NCBI GenBank assembly: GCA_043777595.1
Contig: JAYWHT010000066.1
Location: 1-64,000 of the forward strand
Source of the DNA: JAYVJH01 sp043777595
Lineage (GTDB): Bacteria > Bacteroidota > Bacteroidia > Cytophagales > Spirosomataceae
Direction of reading: 5' to 3'
DNA length: 64,000 nucleotides
Numbering within the stretch: the stretch's first letter is position 1; every line of letters begins with the position of its first letter. The translations under genes and the position numbers were made by a program. This document shows, one piece after another, positions 60,906 to 64,000 of this stretch. The notes below the pieces were generated by a model. The model did not search any database. It was not told the origin of the DNA and was given only the letters and a program-made list of their open reading frames with translations.

Positions 60906-60935
60906 TTTATTTTGACACAATAATACAATAAAAGT

Positions 60936-61490
60936 TTAATCTGTTTCAGTCAATAATTTTTCAATTTTTTGAACGGCGTGGTGATAACTTGCTTTAAGTG
61001 CGCCTACCGATGTGCCTGTTATCTGGGCTATGTCTTCATATTTGAGATCGTCAAAGTACCGCATGTTAAATACAAGACGCTGTTTTTGGGGTAGTTTCAG
61101 GAGTGCTTTTTGTAATTTAAGTTGGATCTCATCACCGCCCATTAACGAATCTGTCTGCGTTGAGGTTTCTAACTTTTGTAATAATTCTTCTTCAACATCG
61201 CCAATCGGCAAGAAAAAACGAAGGCGTTTTTTCTTCAAAAAATTCAAACATTCATTAGTTGCGATTCTATAAATCCAGGTAAAAAGCTGTGAATTACCCT
61301 TAAAATTATCAAGACCGTTCCATATTTTGATAAACGTTTCTTGGGTCAAATCATTGGCATCGTCATGGTCAATCACCATCTTACGGATATGCCAATAGAC
61401 TTTTTGCTGGTATTTTCGTACCAGCAAGTTGAACGCAAAATTACGGGTATCGGCGTTTTCAAATTTCAGTAAGAGTTCTTCATCGGTCAT
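60936..61490 (-). CDS. ECF RNA polymerase sigma factor
   Basis: Sigma-70 family, ECF subfamily, 184 aa. Region 2: NLLVRKYQQKVYWHIRKMVI, DANDLTQETFIKIWNGLDNF, FTWIYRIATNECLNFLKKKR; region 4: LPQKQRLVFNMRYFDDLKYE, DIAQITGTSVGALKASYHHA. Both are clear. It is the first gene of the three-gene regulatory operon. Upstream (61491-61552) lies only the hairpin of the AGCGACACCATCGCT family, so the promoter must lie between that hairpin and the start or read from beyond it. Confidence 0.92.
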   Translation of the reverse strand: MTDEELLLKFENADTRNFAFNLLVRKYQQKVYWHIRKMVIDHDDANDLTQETFIKIWNGLDNFKGNSQLFTWIYRIATNECLNFLKKKRLRFFLPIGDVEEELLQKLETSTQTDSLMGGDEIQLKLQKALLKLPQKQRLVFNMRYFDDLKYEDIAQITGTSVGALKASYHHAVQKIEKLLTETD

Positions 61491-61511
61491 AATTTCTGCT
61501 TACACATCTGT

Positions 61512-61544
61512 AGCGACACCATCGCTGTGAGCGATGGTGTCGCT
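61512..61544. terminator. Palindrome of the AGCGACACCATCGCT family, copy 2
   Basis: Perfect 15-bp stem agcgacaccatcgct with a gtg loop, 8 bp past the nucleotidyltransferase stop (61553, minus strand). It matches copy 1 at 54735-54767. Probable terminator of that gene. Confidence 0.8.
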
Positions 61545-61552
61545 TATGTTGG

Positions 61553-62434
61553 CTAATACTTGCCAGCTTCATGCAACTTGGCCAACGACTGCTGTACCAG
61601 CGGTTTGTCTTCTGGGTACGTTACACCAAACCATTCGCTCTGGTTTCTGAATACTTTTAATTTACCCAAACCACTCTGAATCAAGTGAGTAGCGACGACA
61701 GGAATATAAAATTCAGCTTTGGGAGCGGCGTAGTTCTTGCGGGCATAGTCTTCAAAAAGTTGTTGGGTAATACCAAAAACAGAAGGCTTGAAACCCCAAA
61801 AATTCATCGATACAGGTGTTTCGGGGCTAAGTTCGGTTATGGCATCGTCTTCATTAAAAAATATTTTACCATTTTCTGGATAAATTTTGGTACGCTCTGT
61901 AACTACCTCCAAATAACCGTCAGCGTCCAACTCACAAACACCACGAGACACCGTACCAAAGTCTGACAGTGTACGTTTGACTTCATAGGCCACCATTGCC
62001 TGCTCGCTGTCGTCGGTGCTGGTTGTCAAAAACTGGTACACGAGTTCAAAGGCTTCGAGGCCATAAAAATCGTCGGCATTGATGACTGCAAACGGAGTCT
62101 GAGTCTGTGGCCAAGCGCAAAGCATGGCGTGGCCAGTTCCCCATGGTTTTGAGCGTTCGATTTGCCCCAAGTCAGACGGCACATAACTCCCCACGCCCTG
62201 AATCGCAAACTCGTAGTCAATTTTGCCACGTAGCTTCGGGCCAAATATTTCTTCAAAATCGTTTCTGAGTTCTTCTCTGATTATAAAAACTATTTTGCCA
62301 AAACCCGCCCTAATAGCATCGTAGAGTGAATAGTCGATGATGGTTTCGCCGTTTGGCCCAAACTGGTCTAATTGTTTGATACCACCGTAGCGGCTTCCCA
62401 TGCCGGCGGCAAGTATTAAAAGGGTTGGTTGCAT
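61553..62434 (-). CDS. NDP-sugar pyrophosphorylase-like nucleotidyltransferase
   Basis: Nucleotidyltransferase of 293 aa of the sugar-1-phosphate type (GlmU/RfbA superfamily). MQPTLLILAAGMGSRYGGIK supplies the GxGxR signature; then the substrate region QLDQFGPNGETIIDYSLYDA, GTGHAMLCAWPQTQTPFAVI and the DD metal pair NADDFYGLEAFELV. The start at 62434 is chosen; the region before it is a low-complexity tract (gaatgattgagtg). The sugar is unknown; no other sugar-nucleotide genes are adjacent. Confidence 0.85.
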   Translation of the reverse strand: MQPTLLILAAGMGSRYGGIKQLDQFGPNGETIIDYSLYDAIRAGFGKIVFIIREELRNDFEEIFGPKLRGKIDYEFAIQGVGSYVPSDLGQIERSKPWGTGHAMLCAWPQTQTPFAVINADDFYGLEAFELVYQFLTTSTDDSEQAMVAYEVKRTLSDFGTVSRGVCELDADGYLEVVTERTKIYPENGKIFFNEDDAITELSPETPVSMNFWGFKPSVFGITQQLFEDYARKNYAAPKAEFYIPVVATHLIQSGLGKLKVFRNQSEWFGVTYPEDKPLVQQSLAKLHEAGKY

Positions 62435-62530
62435 TTGTTTAATGATTGAATTTTGAATGATTGAGTGATTGAATTTACTAAATATTGAATTGAACCACTC
62501 AATCATTCATTCAGTCATTCATTCACTCAG
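62435..62530. repeat. Low-complexity gaatgattgagtg / cactcaatcattcattcag tract
   Basis: Tandem-like words ttgaatgattgagtgattgaa and their complement ccactcaatcattcattcag form an imperfect inverted pair between nadA and the nucleotidyltransferase. Related words precede genes at 13620-13660 and 46303-46340. Confidence 0.55.
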
Positions 62531-62540
62531 TTATTAGATT

Positions 62541-63530
62541 TTAACTCATGTCCAACATTCGTTTGACAGACTGGTAGGCTTTGAGGCGAGTGGCTTCGGG
62601 TACTATTATTTCGGGTTGCTCGTAGCGCAGGGCATTATATAGTTTTTCCAAAGTGTTCATTTTCATATATGGACATTCTGAGCAAGCGCAGGTATTGTTT
62701 TCGGCGGCTGGAGCGGGTATTATTTTTTTGTTTGTCCCCGCCACCATCTGTTTCATTTTGTGCAATATTCCAGCTTCGGTGGCCACTATAAACTCATCGT
62801 GTGGGCTGTCAATCACAAACTTTAAAATGGCCGTCGTTGAGCCAACAAAGTCTGCCACTACCAGAATATCGTCTTTACATTCGGGGTGAGCAACGAGCAA
62901 AGCCGTTGGGTGGTTTTGGCGCAAAGCTGCTAACTTCTCTCTCGAAATATCAACATGGACAATACAAGCCCCGTCCCAGAGTACCATGTCTCGACCTGTT
63001 TTTTTGGACACATACCGCCCCAAGTTGGCATCGGGTGCAAAGATTATTTTTTGGTCTTTGGGTAACTGTTCTACAATTTTAACGGCATTGGACGACGTAA
63101 CGATAATATCTGACAGCGCCTTGATTTCGGCAGAGCAGTTGATGTACGACAGCACCAGATGGTCGGGGTATTGCGCTTTGAAGTCCGCAAACTTATCGGA
63201 CGGGGCGGAGTCGGCCAACGAGCAGCCAGCATTGAGGTCGGGAATGACCACTTTTTTGGACGGACTCAATACCTTGGCCGTTTCGCCCATAAAATGTACC
63301 CCGCAAAACACAATCAAGTCGGCCTCTGTACTTGCCGCCTGTTGCGACAGACCGAGACTATCGCCAATGTAGTCGGCCACGTCCTGAATCGAGCCGTCCA
63401 CATAATAATGTGCCAGTATGACGGCATTTTTTTCTTTTTTTAGCCGTTCAATTTCTGCCACAAGGTCAGTACCTGCCGCAATTTTTTCACGGACAAATCC
63501 GTATTGTTGTACTTGTTCTGAGATGGTCAT
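62541..63530 (-). CDS. nadA: Quinolinate synthase
   Basis: NAD biosynthesis: condenses iminoaspartate with dihydroxyacetone phosphate to quinolinate; 329 aa. Features: NAVILAHYYVDGSIQDVADY, DYIGDSLGLSQQA, the [4Fe-4S] Cys ligands in DLNAGCSLADS (near 110), in LVAHPECKDDILVVADF (near 221) and in ENNTCACSECPYMKMNTLEK (near 285). The start at 63530 overlaps the stop of the HicB-like gene (ATGA), so the two are translationally linked. nadB is not in the window. Confidence 0.96.
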   Translation of the reverse strand: MTISEQVQQYGFVREKIAAGTDLVAEIERLKKEKNAVILAHYYVDGSIQDVADYIGDSLGLSQQAASTEADLIVFCGVHFMGETAKVLSPSKKVVIPDLNAGCSLADSAPSDKFADFKAQYPDHLVLSYINCSAEIKALSDIIVTSSNAVKIVEQLPKDQKIIFAPDANLGRYVSKKTGRDMVLWDGACIVHVDISREKLAALRQNHPTALLVAHPECKDDILVVADFVGSTTAILKFVIDSPHDEFIVATEAGILHKMKQMVAGTNKKIIPAPAAENNTCACSECPYMKMNTLEKLYNALRYEQPEIIVPEATRLKAYQSVKRMLDMS

Positions 63531-63700
63531 TGTAATAATTTGGTTAAATCTTCATCTTCGAGGTGCAATTCAACAGATTCTTCAATGTTATGTGCCAGCT
63601 CGTTGAGCGTAAGGGCTTGTGTTACAATAGGCAGGTCTGCACATTCGGCCACATAACACTTATCGCTTTTGTGGATATGAAAATAAATGTTGTGTTTCAT
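63527..63700 (-). CDS. HicB-like small protein
   Basis: Protein of 57 aa, MKHNIYFHIHKSDKCYVAEC ADLPIVTQALTLNELAHNIE ESVELHLEDEDLTKLLQ, with the HicB-type pattern YhIxxxxxxYVAECxDLPxxxxxxTxxEAxxNIxExxEL. The partner HicA toxin is not adjacent. The TGA stop (63527-63529) overlaps the nadA ATG, so the two are translationally coupled. It is too short for most gene finders; the codon structure and motif support it. Confidence 0.65.
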   Translation of the reverse strand: MKHNIYFHIHKSDKCYVAECADLPIVTQALTLNELAHNIEESVELHLEDEDLTKLLQ

Positions 63701-63782
63701 GGTTGTTGTAACTGATGAATATGCTTTGAACTTTACAACTGCGAAGTTATCATAAAACCCTCAAAAAAACGTTATTGATGTT

Positions 63783-64000
63783 ATGAAAAAAACACTACTG
63801 CTCTTGTTAATGCCATATTTGGCCGCTATGGCTCAAAAATTCCCAGAGTTGCGCTACGAAGACCGTACCTATGACCTCAACATTAAAACAGTATTGATTT
63901 ATCCAGCCGCCAACAGGCCCGATGACCCCGCTCGGTCGTTGTATTCGCCAATTATAAAACTCAACGATGACCGGCCGCTGGTATTGGAGTTCGACGATTT
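63783..64000 (+). CDS. T9SS plug-like protein (DUF5103), 5' part
   Basis: First 72 codons of a gene running off the window. Signal peptide MKKTLLLLLMPYLAAMAQKF, then ELRYEDRTYDLNIKTVLIYP and PLVLEFDD, consistent with DUF5103 (type IX secretion system plug protein, which seals the translocon). The family is restricted to Bacteroidota. The ATG at 63778 is out of frame (ATG TTA TGA) so 63783 is used. The rest of the gene lies beyond 64000. Confidence 0.7.
   Translation, partial: MKKTLLLLLMPYLAAMAQKFPELRYEDRTYDLNIKTVLIYPAANRPDDPARSLYSPIIKLNDDRPLVLEFDD

Noticed and set aside
1..64000. tRNA, rRNA or sigma-54 -24/-12 promoters
   Set aside because: No cloverleaf with TTCGANNC-type arm or rRNA segment was found, and TGGCAC occurrences lack a properly spaced TTGC.

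Overview
The window is a stretch of a Bacteroidota chromosome, most likely Cytophagales (Spirosomataceae or Cytophagaceae-like). Pointers are a long NusB with its NusB domain at the C-terminus, BT_3928-type DoxX, DUF1599, DUF6702, a CcmB-C-D-E-F cytochrome c maturation set, a CxxxY-type CcmE, a 5' fragment resembling the type IX secretion plug protein, scarce Shine-Dalgarno sequences and several TAnnTTTG promoter elements. I see no rRNA, tRNA, CRISPR array or transposase gene.

Layout. 1-3.3 kb: TolC-like and membrane-fusion proteins of an efflux pump, then a VIT1/CCC1 transporter. 3.3-13.4 kb: housekeeping genes (xylulokinase, enoyl-CoA hydratase, PAP2-like protein, rpoN, tyrS, DUF6702, rseP, dxr, folP). 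13.5-18.1 kb: DUF1599, a small-protein/nucleotidyltransferase pair, DoxX-like BT_3928, a class V aminotransferase and DUF4198. 18.0-20.1 kb: an RloA/RloB (AbiL-like) defence pair. 20.2-25.2 kb: metH with several in-frame insertions, preceded by a toxin-antitoxin pair. 25.5-36.0 kb: Lrp regulator, two large membrane proteins, Ppx/GppA, recA, nusB, YtxH, DUF1573, yajC, coaE. 36.2-45.5 kb: the ccm operon, interrupted at three or four joints by accessory genes. 45.5-54.7 kb: SDR, sodium:solute symporter with a small partner protein, an MmeI-like restriction-modification enzyme, a large BNR-repeat protein. 54.9-56.2 kb: HEPN-like protein, unknown protein and SecB-like chaperone in one operon. 56.5-64 kb: Uma2 nuclease-like protein, GH78 rhamnosidase, an ECF sigma/anti-sigma/Spy-like operon, an NDP-sugar pyrophosphorylase-like protein, nadA with a HicB-like gene, and the T9SS plug fragment.

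The most unusual locus is metH. The gene stays open over 1443 codons but carries eight copies of a GC-rich 27-28 bp unit (R1-R8). Read in either orientation the unit gives a stop-free Pro/Gly/Ala peptide. One pair of units encloses a complete DUF559 (Vsr-like, PD-(D/E)XK) endonuclease domain placed between the cap and B12-binding modules of MetH. This looks like an endonuclease-bearing mobile element and its small derivatives, adapted to insert in frame into an essential-type gene. Other second-look loci are the ccm operon with defence-like cassettes at its joints (one with an in-frame stop), the HEPN-unknown-SecB operon, and several families of dispersed hairpins at gene ends, one of them inside a coding region.
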